From CALFXN01 sp964451935 (GTDB taxonomy: Bacteria > Synergistota > Synergistia > Synergistales > Aminobacteriaceae): a stretch of DNA of 23,485 bases. Below are positions 13,688 through 21,090 of the stretch, in pieces. Under the pieces are notes generated by a model, which saw only the letters and a list, made by a program, of their open reading frames with translations, did not search any database and was not told the DNA's origin. A program made the position numbers and the translations under genes. Each line of letters starts with the position of its first letter. Position 1 is the first letter of the stretch. The stretch covers positions 1 to 23,485 of the forward strand of contig CAYVKE010000041.1 in assembly GCA_964451935.1 (NCBI GenBank), written 5' to 3'.

Positions 13688-15022
13688 ATGACCCTATTTC
13701 ATCATTCGATGCTGGTGCTTCTTTGTATCGTACTGGCGTTCGGCGTCGCGAAGAAGTTCCGCCTCTCGACGGAGCTTTCGATGTTCGCGGCGGCGCTCGC
13801 GGCCCTTGCGGCCCACGTCGCGCTGCCGAAGGGGGCCGACCCCCGATCCGCGCTGTCTCTTTACGAGATCGTGCGGCACGTCGTCGAGGGCGCGTGCGCC
13901 TATTACGACGTCTGCCTGATCTTCCTGACGGCGACGTATTTCATGACGCTCTACAAGCAGGCGGGAGGCGTGGCCTTCATCGTCCGCCGGATCGTCGGCG
14001 CGTTCCACGCGCGCCGGTTCGTCTGCCTCGTCCTGCTGACGTTCGTGATGCTCATCCCCGGAGCCATCACGGGTTCGGGAGCCACGACGGTCCTGACGGT
14101 CGGCGCCCTGGTCGGCTCCGTCCTCGCGGCGATGGGCGTTCCGGAGGACCGCCGCGTCGCCCTGATCTTCCTGCTGGCCGCCATGAGCGCCGCGTGCCCG
14201 CCGATCAACCTGTGGGCGATGATGGCCGCGGCCGGGGCGAACATGCCCTACGTCGGCTTCGGCCTGCCGCTCGCGGTCCTGTCCGTCACGGGCGCGCTGT
14301 TTTCCACGTTCTGGTTGGCCGGACGCGGGCAGCCCGTCGAACTCGAAAAGGCCCTCGCCGACCTGCCCGAAGCGCCCGCCGCATGGAACTGGCCCCGCGC
14401 GCTCCTGCCCTTCGTCGTCCTGATCGGCCTGACGCTCGCGGGAAGGGTATGGCCCTTCTCGTTTCCGATCCTTGGGCTGCCGCTCGTCTTCATGCTCTCC
14501 GCCGTCGCGACGGCGCTCGTCAGCCCCGTGCGGCTGCGGCTTCTGGAGGTCGCGTCGACGACCGTCCACAATCTTCTCGGGCTCGTCGGCATCATGGTAG
14601 TCGTCGGAATCCTCAACCAGGCGATGACCCTCACGGGAGCCCGCGGCCTGCTCTCGCTGGCCGTCGTGACGCTTCCCGTCACGGTGCTCTTCGCGACGCT
14701 CTGGATCATCCTGCCGGCGTCCGAAGGGGTGCTCCAGTACGCCGTGGCCCCGCTCTTCGGCGTCCCGCTGATCATGCTGTTCAATATGCTCGGGCTCAAC
14801 CCGGTGATTTCGCTCGCGAGCTGGGCCGTCATGTGGCCCGTGGGCGACTGCCTCCCCCCGACGGCGGTCGTCGGAAGGGCGGCAGTCATGGAGCTGGGCT
14901 ACGCGGGCGACTACTACCGGGGCTTTGTTCGTACGGCGCTCGTTCCCATGCTCGTGATCCTCGCGATGTGCACCGCGGTCATGATCTACAGCAGGGAACT
15001 CGGCGCCCTGATCGGAGGCTGA
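13688..15022 (+). CDS. IT-superfamily (DctM-like) membrane permease
   Basis: A 444-residue, very hydrophobic protein with roughly 11-12 membrane segments. The internal motif AITGSGATTVLTVGALVGSV, followed by the conserved helix break MSAACPPINLWAMMAAAGA, resembles the first half of DctM-type large permeases of TRAP transporters and relatives in the ion-transporter superfamily; a second, similar half ends with VMWPVGDCLPPTAVVGRAAV. It should move a small organic acid or amino acid derivative across the cytoplasmic membrane. No DctP-type binding protein is adjacent. A GAAAGGA ribosome site is about 10 nt before the ATG. The next gene (56 residues) begins 4 nt after the stop, so the two are surely co-translated. 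The substrate is unknown; the neighbouring dipeptidase and deacylase suggest peptides or N-acyl amino acids or their products. Confidence 0.78.
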   Translation: MTLFHHSMLVLLCIVLAFGVAKKFRLSTELSMFAAALAALAAHVALPKGADPRSALSLYEIVRHVVEGACAYYDVCLIFLTATYFMTLYKQAGGVAFIVRRIVGAFHARRFVCLVLLTFVMLIPGAITGSGATTVLTVGALVGSVLAAMGVPEDRRVALIFLLAAMSAACPPINLWAMMAAAGANMPYVGFGLPLAVLSVTGALFSTFWLAGRGQPVELEKALADLPEAPAAWNWPRALLPFVVLIGLTLAGRVWPFSFPILGLPLVFMLSAVATALVSPVRLRLLEVASTTVHNLLGLVGIMVVVGILNQAMTLTGARGLLSLAVVTLPVTVLFATLWIILPASEGVLQYAVAPLFGVPLIMLFNMLGLNPVISLASWAVMWPVGDCLPPTAVVGRAAVMELGYAGDYYRGFVRTALVPMLVILAMCTAVMIYSRELGALIGG

Positions 15023-15026
15023 TACC

Positions 15027-15197
15027 ATGGATTCCGTCACCCTCAGCGCCGTCGTCATGGCGCTCTACTATTGCATCAACGCGTTTTTCCTCGTCGCCGT
15101 CGTCGCCGGATTCTTCCGGACCCGCAACGCGCAGGAGGCCGTTCTCCTCGGCATCGTGATGGTCCCCTTCATCCTGCGCCTGCTGCGGCTCAAGTAA
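15027..15197 (+). CDS. 56-residue membrane protein, permease partner
   Basis: A short gene that simple length cut-offs miss. It encodes MDSVTLSAVVMALYYCINAF at the start and ends PFILRLLRLK. Two hydrophobic segments are visible (about 7-29 and 38-52), joined by a basic loop (RTRN), so it should be a two-span hairpin in the membrane. GGAGG lies 8 nt before the ATG, inside the end of the permease gene. It starts 4 nt after the permease stop and ends 13 nt before the deacylase ATG, a tight operon position. By location it may be a small subunit of the permease, as DctQ is for DctM, although it is much shorter than DctQ and shows no sequence hallmark of it. Confidence 0.8.
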   Translation: MDSVTLSAVVMALYYCINAFFLVAVVAGFFRTRNAQEAVLLGIVMVPFILRLLRLK

Positions 15198-15210
15198 GGG
15201 GCGACGCAGC

Positions 15211-16374
15211 ATGAATCTCAAATTCGTCAAAACCGCAACGCTCCTCGCCGTAATCGCGGCGACGGCCGTCGCCGGACAGCTCTTCCGCGAGCATCGCGCC
15301 TTCAGGGAGCCCGTCGTGGCGAGCGAGGGCCTCACGGCCGTCAAGAAGCTAGGCGACTACTCGAAGAGCGTCGCCGGGACGATCAACGACGCCAACGTCT
15401 ATGTCTTCGACAGCGGCGTTCCCGGGGGCGCGCTCCTGATCATCGGCGGCACCCACGCCGAGGAGCCCGCCGCGAACATGTCGGCGCAGCTCTTCACCGA
15501 GAACCTCCGCGTGACGCAGGGGAAGGTCATCGTCATCGACCGCGTCAACACGAGCGCGTCCACCTGCACGCGGCTCGGCGAGGCCTATCCGCGCTTCTTC
15601 CACGTGAAGACCCCGTGGGGGACGAAGAAATGGCGCATGGGCGACCGGACGGCCAATCCGCTCGACTCCTGGCCCGATCCCGAGGTCTACATCCACTACC
15701 CGAGCGGCCAGAACCTGGCCTACATGGACGTCCGGAACCTGAACCGCAACTGGCCCGGCAGAGCGGACGGCATGCTCACGGAACGGACAACGTTCGCCGC
15801 CATGGAGCTGATCCGCGCCGAAAAAGCGGACCTCACGATGGACTTCCACGAGGCCGAACTGGAATACCCCGTCGAGAACACGATCGTCACGCACCAGAGG
15901 GGCAACGAGGTCGCGGCGATGACGTCGATGATGCTGACGTCGCAGACGTTCGACGTCCCGATCGGCATGGAGTTCTCGCCGACCGCGCTCCACGGCCTGA
16001 GCCACAGGGAGATCGGCGACCACTCCGACGCGGTATCGTATCTCGCTGAGGTCGCGGAGCCGATGCTCGACCGGATCCGCGGGATCACGGACGAGGAGCT
16101 TCTGATGTCCGGCCGCGACCGCTTCGTCATGAAGGCCGGAGAGCACAAGCTCCTCTACGCGCCCATCGACGAGAAGGGCTGGCCGATCGACAAGCGCGTC
16201 GCGCGGCACGTCACGACGCTGACAACGCTGCTTCAGGTCCACAACATGCTTCACCCCGACCGGGCGATCCTCGTCGAGGGCGTCCCCGCCTACGCCGAGA
16301 TCATCGAAAAGGGCGCCGGCGCGTTCTTCCACGATCCGGCGACAGCGCCGAAGAACCGGGTCTTCTACGACTGA
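15211..16374 (+). CDS. AstE/ASPA-type zinc deacylase (M14-like), membrane-anchored or exported
   Basis: A 387-residue protein of the succinylglutamate desuccinylase/aspartoacylase family, which cuts N-acyl or peptide bonds with a zinc ion. Zinc motif GGTHAEEPA gives H82 and E85; the third ligand is H213 in TMDFHEAE. VRNLNRNWPG has the family's Asn-Arg substrate clamp. Residues 1-22 (MNLKFVKTATLLAVIAATAV) are an uncleaved anchor or signal peptide, so the active domain lies outside the cytoplasmic membrane, unlike classical cytosolic AstE. The ribosome site is weak (AAGGGG, overlapping the end of the small membrane gene), and translation may rely on coupling. It closes the five-gene run. Likely it releases an amino acid or acyl group that the upstream permease then imports; substrate not known. 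Confidence 0.85.
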   Translation: MNLKFVKTATLLAVIAATAVAGQLFREHRAFREPVVASEGLTAVKKLGDYSKSVAGTINDANVYVFDSGVPGGALLIIGGTHAEEPAANMSAQLFTENLRVTQGKVIVIDRVNTSASTCTRLGEAYPRFFHVKTPWGTKKWRMGDRTANPLDSWPDPEVYIHYPSGQNLAYMDVRNLNRNWPGRADGMLTERTTFAAMELIRAEKADLTMDFHEAELEYPVENTIVTHQRGNEVAAMTSMMLTSQTFDVPIGMEFSPTALHGLSHREIGDHSDAVSYLAEVAEPMLDRIRGITDEELLMSGRDRFVMKAGEHKLLYAPIDEKGWPIDKRVARHVTTLTTLLQVHNMLHPDRAILVEGVPAYAEIIEKGAGAFFHDPATAPKNRVFYD

Positions 16375-16407
16375 TTCCGGACGCGGCCCTGCGAACGGAC
16401 GCATAAG

Positions 16408-16438
16408 GAGGGGCCCCGCGCAACGCGCGGGGCCCCTC
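16408..16438 (+). terminator. GC-rich hairpin ending the dipeptidase-deacylase run
   Basis: A perfect 14-bp stem (16408-16421 with 16425-16438) with an AAC loop, 34 nt after the deacylase stop. The following GTGCGTTGCG has few T residues. It is very stable and probably ends or pauses transcription before the MerR-controlled promoter. Confidence 0.65.
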
Positions 16439-16568
16439 GTGCGTTGCGGACGAAGACATGCGCCGCACCGCTCGCCCGCGAAAGCGTTTCGAACGTCGCC
16501 GCCGCCGGACGTCCCGGGCGTTTCCCCGAACCGTGCGGAAATCGGTAAATCGGCGGAGCGGGAAACGT

Positions 16569-16599
16569 TTGACCTGGAGCGCGCTCCAGGTGATAGGCT
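16569..16599 (+). promoter_or_regulatory. MerR-type promoter and operator of the flavodoxin operon
   Basis: TTGACC (16569-16574) and TAGGCT (16594-16599) are separated by exactly 19 bp, the stretched spacing that MerR activators correct by twisting DNA. The spacer region holds a perfect 20-bp palindrome, ACCTGGAGCG then its complement (16572-16591). The same palindrome is found in front of the merR gene in this window. The leader would be about 60 nt. Confidence 0.85.
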
Positions 16600-16665
16600 C
16601 CTTCCGATGACCCCTTCGCGGCGGGGAAAGGGGTTCGTCGAAAATGACGGAGGAGGAATGAAAGA

Positions 16666-17277
16666 ATGTACGATACGCTCGCATCGCTCACCACGTTCGC
16701 AACGAAACATCCGTTGATGATGTCCGCACTGGCGGTTTTGTCCGTTTTCGCGGCGCTTCCCGGAGGAAGCGCCTGCTTCGCAGCCGAGGGGACGGGGAAA
16801 AAGATCCTCGTGGCCTATTTTTCGCATTCCGGCAACACGCGTGAAATCGCGACGCAGATTCACGAAAGGGTCGGCGGCGATATCTTCGAGATCCGGGCCG
16901 TCCATTCGTACCCCGCGGAGTACTCCGAGTGCGTGGACGTCGCAAAGCGGGAGCAGCAGAACAACGAACGACCGGAGCTTGCGGCGGAGGTCGCCGACAT
17001 GGCTTCCTACGACGTCGTGTTCCTGGGCTACCCCAACTGGTGGGGCACGATGCCGATGCCGTGTTTCACCTTCCTCGGGAAATACGATCTCTCCGGGAAG
17101 ACCGTCATCCCCTTCTGCACGCACGAAGGCAGCCGCCTGGGACGAAGCGTCAGGGACATCACCCGCCTCTGTCCGAAAGCGACCGTCCTCGAGGGGCTCG
17201 CAGTCCGGGGATCGAGCGTGAAATCCGCCCAAGACGACGTGGCCGGATGGCTGCGGAAGCTCGGGATGATCCGCTGA
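16666..17277 (+). CDS. Exported flavodoxin (Flavodoxin_4 type)
   Basis: A 203-residue protein. Residues 17-39 form a hydrophobic export signal (LMMSALAVLSVFAALPGGSACFA, likely cut before AEG), placing the flavodoxin domain outside the cytoplasm or anchored to the membrane. From residue 46, KKILVAYFSHSGNTREIA gives the FMN phosphate loop (SHSGNT 53-58); GYPNWWGTMPMPCFTFL and PFCTHEGSRLG are the two further flavin-contact loops. It should carry electrons through FMN. GGAGGAGG lies 9 nt before the ATG. It is the first gene behind the MerR-type promoter and is followed 26 nt later by a DUF4405 membrane cytochrome, a plausible electron donor through the membrane. The n-region of the signal is long and weakly charged, so an uncleaved anchor is possible. 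Confidence 0.88.
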   Translation: MYDTLASLTTFATKHPLMMSALAVLSVFAALPGGSACFAAEGTGKKILVAYFSHSGNTREIATQIHERVGGDIFEIRAVHSYPAEYSECVDVAKREQQNNERPELAAEVADMASYDVVFLGYPNWWGTMPMPCFTFLGKYDLSGKTVIPFCTHEGSRLGRSVRDITRLCPKATVLEGLAVRGSSVKSAQDDVAGWLRKLGMIR

Positions 17278-17303
17278 AGCCTCACAACGGGGAGGGTGCG
17301 TCC

Positions 17304-18014
17304 GTGACACGAAAGACGGCGTTCAAGCTGTTCATCGACCTGCTCATGACGGTTCTCATGCTTGTCGCGATGGCGTACACCCTGACCGGCAATCTGCTTC
17401 ATGAACTGTCGGGCGTGTCCCTCCTCGTGCTGTTTCTCGTCCACAACGCCGTGAATCTGCGCTGGTATCCGGCGATTCCGAAAGGGAGATACGACGCAGT
17501 CCGCCGCATCGATACGGCGATCACCCTGTCGCTGTGCGTCGTCATGCCGGCGCTTCTGGTCAGCGGCGTGTTCCTTTCGCGCGACGTGTTCGCAGCTCTC
17601 GGCCTGAAGGGCGGTTTGTCGGCGCGAAAGCTGCATATTCTAACCGCCTATTGGGGACTGATCCTCATGTCCGCTCATATCGGAATGCACTGGGAGATGA
17701 TCATGGGAGCCTTGCGAAAGGCGACGCGGACCGCTCCCATGAATCGCTCCCGCGTCCTGCTTCTGCGCGTCGCGGGGATGGCGGTCGCCCTGTATGGCGC
17801 GTACGCGTTCTTCGAGAGAGGATTCGGGGCCAAGCTGCTTTTACGGGACACGTTCGATTTCTGGAATTACGACGAACCGGCCGCGTTCTTTTTCATCGAT
17901 TACATAGCCGTCATGGGGTTGTGCGTCTGGATCGTCCATTACATCCGGAAGTTCATTCAGAACCGGAAAAGGCAAAGCCCCGGCGCACCTCGAAATCCTC
18001 TCGACGTCGAGTGA
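17304..18014 (+). CDS. DUF4405 membrane b-type cytochrome-like protein
   Basis: A 236-residue integral membrane protein of the DUF4405 (flavinylation-associated cytochrome) type. About five or six membrane segments are visible (near 10-30, 37-55, 72-96, 108-130, 148-166, 190-212). Histidines that could bind heme lie in helices: H33 (LLHELSG), the H of FLVHNAVNLRW, and LHILTAYW and MSAHIGMHW. A DEPAAFFFIDYIAVMG segment precedes the last helix, and the C-terminus is basic. Such proteins are thought to pass electrons across the membrane to extracytoplasmic flavoproteins. The GTG start has GGAGGG 7 nt upstream. It is co-transcribed with the exported flavodoxin, which would be its partner, and ends 148 bp from the convergent aldo/keto reductase gene. 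No FMN transferase (ApbE) is nearby. Confidence 0.8.
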   Translation: MTRKTAFKLFIDLLMTVLMLVAMAYTLTGNLLHELSGVSLLVLFLVHNAVNLRWYPAIPKGRYDAVRRIDTAITLSLCVVMPALLVSGVFLSRDVFAALGLKGGLSARKLHILTAYWGLILMSAHIGMHWEMIMGALRKATRTAPMNRSRVLLLRVAGMAVALYGAYAFFERGFGAKLLLRDTFDFWNYDEPAAFFFIDYIAVMGLCVWIVHYIRKFIQNRKRQSPGAPRNPLDVE

Positions 18015-18162
18015 ATCCCGAGCGGCGGGGCATTCGGTCTTTTCCGTCGAACGCTTCGTCGCGGCCGGCGCCGTCTCAAACGGCTCGGGCAGCGGAGCGC
18101 CGGGTTCACAGAGGACCACGGCGCTCCAAAACGAATCCCCACGCCCGGCGCGGGCTGCCCTG

Positions 18163-19281
18163 TTATCCCTCGAACGTCGCCGCGACGTCCTTCAGGCGCT
18201 TGACGATTTCGATGTGCTGGGGGCACCGCCGTTCGCACTGCCTGCATTCGACGCATTCCGACGCCTTGCCGTAGGTCTGCGCATAGTTGTTGTAATACAC
18301 CTTTTGGGTGGAGAACATTTGTGGCGTCGACTGCTTTTCCGCATTGTAGAGCGCGAAGTATTTCGGGATGGCGATATTCTTTGGGCAGCCCGCGGTGCAG
18401 TATTCGCAGGCCGTGCACGGGACGGCGATCGACTCGTTGATGATCGCGGCCGCCCGTTCGACGATGTCGGATTCCTCCGCCGTGAGGGGGACGAAGTCCC
18501 TCATATAGCCGGTGTTGTCGAGAAGCTGCATCAGGTTCGACATGCCGCTGAGAACCATCATCACGTCGGCCTGACTCGCGGCGAAGCGAATGGCCCATGA
18601 CGGAACCGACATGTCGGGGCTGTGGTCCCTGAACAGCCTTTCGGCTCTCTCCGGAACCGCCGCGAGCGTGCCGCCCTTGACGGGCTCCATGACGATCACG
18701 GGCTTGCCGTGCTTCCGCGCGACCTCCCAGCATTTTCGGGACTGGATGCTTTCGTTGTTCCAGTCGAGATAGTTCAGCTGAAGCTGCACCACATCGACTT
18801 CGGGGTGCTCCGTCAATATCGCATCCAGCAGCTGCGCGTTGTCATGAAAGGAAAATCCGATCTTCCGGACCGTCCCCTCTTCCTTCTTCTTTCGAACGAA
18901 CCCGAAGCTGTCGAATTTTTTCGCGATCGCGTAATGCGACACGCCGAGATTGTGGATCAGATAATAGTCGAAGAAGTCAACGCCGCATTTTTCGAGCTGC
19001 TCGTTGAAGATCCGCTCCATGTCCTCTTCCGCCGTGAGGAACATCGTCGGCAGCTTCGAGGTCAGCGTAAAGCGGTCGCGCGGATGTCGCTTCACGAGCG
19101 CCTCCCGGATCGCGGTTTCACTCCGGAAGTTATGGTACATATAGGCGGTGTCGAAATACGTGAACCCCCGCTCCAGAAACGCGTCGACCATCCGGTTCAA
19201 TTCCGCCGCATCGATGCTCGCCGGATCGTCCGCGTTCGTGACGGGCAGACGCATCAGGCCGAAACCCAGTTTTTTCGTCAT
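18163..19281 (-). CDS. Aldo/keto reductase with C-terminal 2[4Fe-4S] domain
   Basis: A 372-residue protein. Residues 1-275 are an aldo/keto reductase barrel with the catalytic set D44, Y49 (FDTAYMYH), K76 (TSKLP) and H110 (YYLIHNLG). The C-terminal part (about 310-362) has two iron-sulfur motifs, CTACEYCTAGCPKNI and CVECRQCERRCPQHI, typical of ferredoxin-like clusters. It should reduce aldehydes or ketones with NAD(P)H or with electrons delivered by way of the clusters; it is predicted to be cytosolic. The ATG overlaps the stop of merR (ATGA), so it is translationally coupled to its regulator and driven by the merR promoter at 19749-19779. A weak 5-bp GC hairpin lies about 20-35 bp past its stop; I see no strong terminator in the 148-bp convergent gap. 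Confidence 0.93.
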   Translation of the reverse strand: MTKKLGFGLMRLPVTNADDPASIDAAELNRMVDAFLERGFTYFDTAYMYHNFRSETAIREALVKRHPRDRFTLTSKLPTMFLTAEEDMERIFNEQLEKCGVDFFDYYLIHNLGVSHYAIAKKFDSFGFVRKKKEEGTVRKIGFSFHDNAQLLDAILTEHPEVDVVQLQLNYLDWNNESIQSRKCWEVARKHGKPVIVMEPVKGGTLAAVPERAERLFRDHSPDMSVPSWAIRFAASQADVMMVLSGMSNLMQLLDNTGYMRDFVPLTAEESDIVERAAAIINESIAVPCTACEYCTAGCPKNIAIPKYFALYNAEKQSTPQMFSTQKVYYNNYAQTYGKASECVECRQCERRCPQHIEIVKRLKDVAATFEG

Positions 19282-19700
19282 TTCGCATTCTCCTTCGGCT
19301 GGATGGATTCTTTCCGTTTATCCGGTCTCGTCAGTTCCTTTTCCTTCGCGGCGAGGCAGTTCTCGTAGCCTTCGATTTTCCCGTCAAGGCGCGCGAGCGT
19401 TTCCTGCATCTCCGCGATTCTTTCGGCCAGCTTCCTGCGTTCCTCGATCAGAAGATCCTTTCTCGCTTCGGCGGTATGTTCCCCCTGCCGGCACAGGCCG
19501 ACGTATTCGATCAGCGTTTCGATGGCGATTCCGGCGCTGCGCATGCATTTCACGAACTCCACCCATCGGCGGGACTCTTCGTCGTAGACGCGGATTCCGC
19601 CGCTATTGCGCGGGACGTGCGGAATCAGCCCGATGCGCTCGTAATACCGGAGCGTATCCGCCGAAAGGCCGTACGCCTTGCTCACTTCCGCGATGATCAT
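19278..19700 (-). CDS. MerR-family regulator, AdhR/NmlR-like
   Basis: A 140-residue regulator. Residues 1-70 are the winged-helix domain (EVSKAYGLSADTLRYYERIGLIPHVPRNSGGIRVYDE). A single cysteine, C52 (FVKCMRSAG), sits where AdhR/NmlR-type regulators carry their conserved reactive cysteine for aldehydes and other electrophiles; C70 (GLCRQGEHT) is a second candidate. Residues 75-120 form the dimer coiled coil, and the tail is Lys/Glu-rich with C114 (ENCLAAK). No metal-binding C-terminal set is seen. It should sit on the 20-bp palindrome at its own promoter and at the flavodoxin promoter and activate both when modified. A GGGGGAGAG ribosome site precedes the ATG. It overlaps the aldo/keto reductase gene by 4 nt. 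Confidence 0.93.
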   Translation of the reverse strand: MIIAEVSKAYGLSADTLRYYERIGLIPHVPRNSGGIRVYDEESRRWVEFVKCMRSAGIAIETLIEYVGLCRQGEHTAEARKDLLIEERRKLAERIAEMQETLARLDGKIEGYENCLAAKEKELTRPDKRKESIQPKENAK

Positions 19701-19748
19701 CCGTCTCTCCCCCTTCCCTTTCCGCGGGATTCCACCCGGTCAGGCTTC

Positions 19749-19779
19749 ACCATAACACCTGGAGTCTACTCCAGGTCAA
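19749..19779 (-). promoter_or_regulatory. MerR-type promoter and operator of merR-aldo/keto reductase
   Basis: On the minus strand TTGACC (19779-19774) and TATGGT (19754-19749) are 19 bp apart. A near-perfect 20-bp palindrome (19757-19776; arms ACCTGGAGT and ACTCCAGGT) lies between them. The arms and the -35 match those of the flavodoxin promoter, so the regulator controls itself and both operons. Confidence 0.88.
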
Positions 19780-19853
19780 GGGGTTCCGAAAACGCCGGAG
19801 ACGTTTTGTTCCGCCGTCTTGACAAGGAGGAAGCCATCTCCGAACATTGGTCC

Positions 19854-21083
19854 ATGGAGAACTTCCGGCGGAAAGACCGCTTCTACACCATCGCATTCGC
19901 GCTCGTCGACGCCTTCGCATCGCTGGAAGTCGGCGCGGTCATCGTCATCAACGCCCGCATCGCGGAGAGCCTCGGGCTTGCGGAGGAACTTTCGGGCTAC
20001 GTGATCACGGCCTATCTCTACCCGCTCTTCGGCGTCCTCCTCCTGGCGCTCGTCTTCGACCGGCGGATCCGGAACGCCGCGTCCCCAAGGGACCTCTTCC
20101 TCGCCGGACTCGCCCTCTTCGCCGCAGGCAACGGCGTATGCGCCCTCGCCCCCGGCGCGCCGTCGTTCTTCGCGGGACGGTTCGTCATGAGCGCGGGCGC
20201 CGCGCTCGCGTTCGTGGGACAGCTCTGGACCGCAAGCAGCTTCTTTTCCGCGCGCCTCATGGCGATTCTCGTCTGGGGGGAGGTCGGGGCGGCGGTCGGC
20301 GACATCGCGGGGCCGGTGATCGGGGGCTTCTTCGCGGGCGTCGCTCCCGGGGGGTGGCGGGCCTTTTTCCTGCTCGACGCATGCGTCGGACTCGTCACGC
20401 TCGCGGCGGCCGCGTTCGCGCTCGACGGCCGACAGGCGCCCCCGGCGTCGCCCATCGGCGCGGCTCCGGCCGCAACGGACCGCGCGAAACGGGGCGAAGC
20501 GGTCACGACGACCCTGCAACAGGTCGCGATTTCGCTGCTGCTCGTGGGGTCCGAATACTTCTTCTCCGACTATCTCCAGCAGAAGATGGACGAGTCTCCC
20601 CTTCCCGTGGCGCTCGGAAACCTCGCGGCCGCAACCGGGACGATCATCGGCGCCGCGTGGGCGGCCCGAATGGATCGGTCGTTCCGGCGCGTCCCGCTCG
20701 CCGCCCTCTTCGGGATGCTCTGCTCCCTGGGCGCCCTCGCGCTCTGCCTGTCGGGGAGACGCGTCTTCCTCGCCGCGCTCCCGCTCTTCGCCTCGGGCGT
20801 CTTCATGGGGCTCGCGTGCGTGAGCATCTACGCGTCGATCGTGAACGCCTCGACGCCGGACGGCTTTCTGCGCTGCACGCTCGTCTACCTTCTGGGGATG
20901 CAGATCGGCAACGCGCTCGGCGTCCAGGCCGTCGGAATCGCGGAGCAGCTCCGCGTCGGCCCCCTCTCCACGGCGTCGATCGTCGCCGTGGGGCCCGCCG
21001 CGATCGCCGTCTTCGTCCTCTTCTTCCGGCCGGAGCGCGGAACCGCGCCCGGCGGTGCGGCCCCGGGCCACGCGAAGGGATGA
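19854..21083 (+). CDS. MFS transporter
   Basis: A 409-residue, 12-segment transporter of the major facilitator superfamily. The first half shows helix 1 (FYTIAFALVDAFASLEVGAVIVI), a DRRIR loop between helices 2 and 3 and GRFVMSAGAALAFVGQLW in helix 4; GEVGAAVGDIAGPVIGGFF resembles the helix-5 motif of drug:proton antiporters. A basic loop (about 205-230) separates the halves. It is likely the exporter for the product of the following three genes. The start is uncertain: I take the ATG at 19854, which lacks a near ribosome site. AAGGAGG at 19823-19829 is correctly placed only for an in-frame ATC at 19836, and a TTG at 19806 has CGGAG 5 nt upstream. The next gene begins 7 nt after the stop. Confidence 0.85.
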   Translation: MENFRRKDRFYTIAFALVDAFASLEVGAVIVINARIAESLGLAEELSGYVITAYLYPLFGVLLLALVFDRRIRNAASPRDLFLAGLALFAAGNGVCALAPGAPSFFAGRFVMSAGAALAFVGQLWTASSFFSARLMAILVWGEVGAAVGDIAGPVIGGFFAGVAPGGWRAFFLLDACVGLVTLAAAAFALDGRQAPPASPIGAAPAATDRAKRGEAVTTTLQQVAISLLLVGSEYFFSDYLQQKMDESPLPVALGNLAAATGTIIGAAWAARMDRSFRRVPLAALFGMLCSLGALALCLSGRRVFLAALPLFASGVFMGLACVSIYASIVNASTPDGFLRCTLVYLLGMQIGNALGVQAVGIAEQLRVGPLSTASIVAVGPAAIAVFVLFFRPERGTAPGGAAPGHAKG

Positions 21084-21090
21084 CCGGAGA

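Noticed and set aside
16479..16491. CGAAAGCGTTTCG, a LacI-operator-like palindrome before the flavodoxin promoter
   Set aside because: Only 5-bp arms with an odd centre, and about 80 bp upstream of a promoter already explained by MerR; likely chance.
15349..17310. A 653-codon minus-strand frame across the deacylase and flavodoxin genes
   Set aside because: It crosses two well-supported plus-strand genes, a hairpin and a promoter and shows no family motif.
19776..21071. A 431-codon minus-strand frame over the MFS gene
   Set aside because: Extremely charged composition (Arg/Asp/Glu/Gly) without motifs, as expected opposite a hydrophobic membrane protein.
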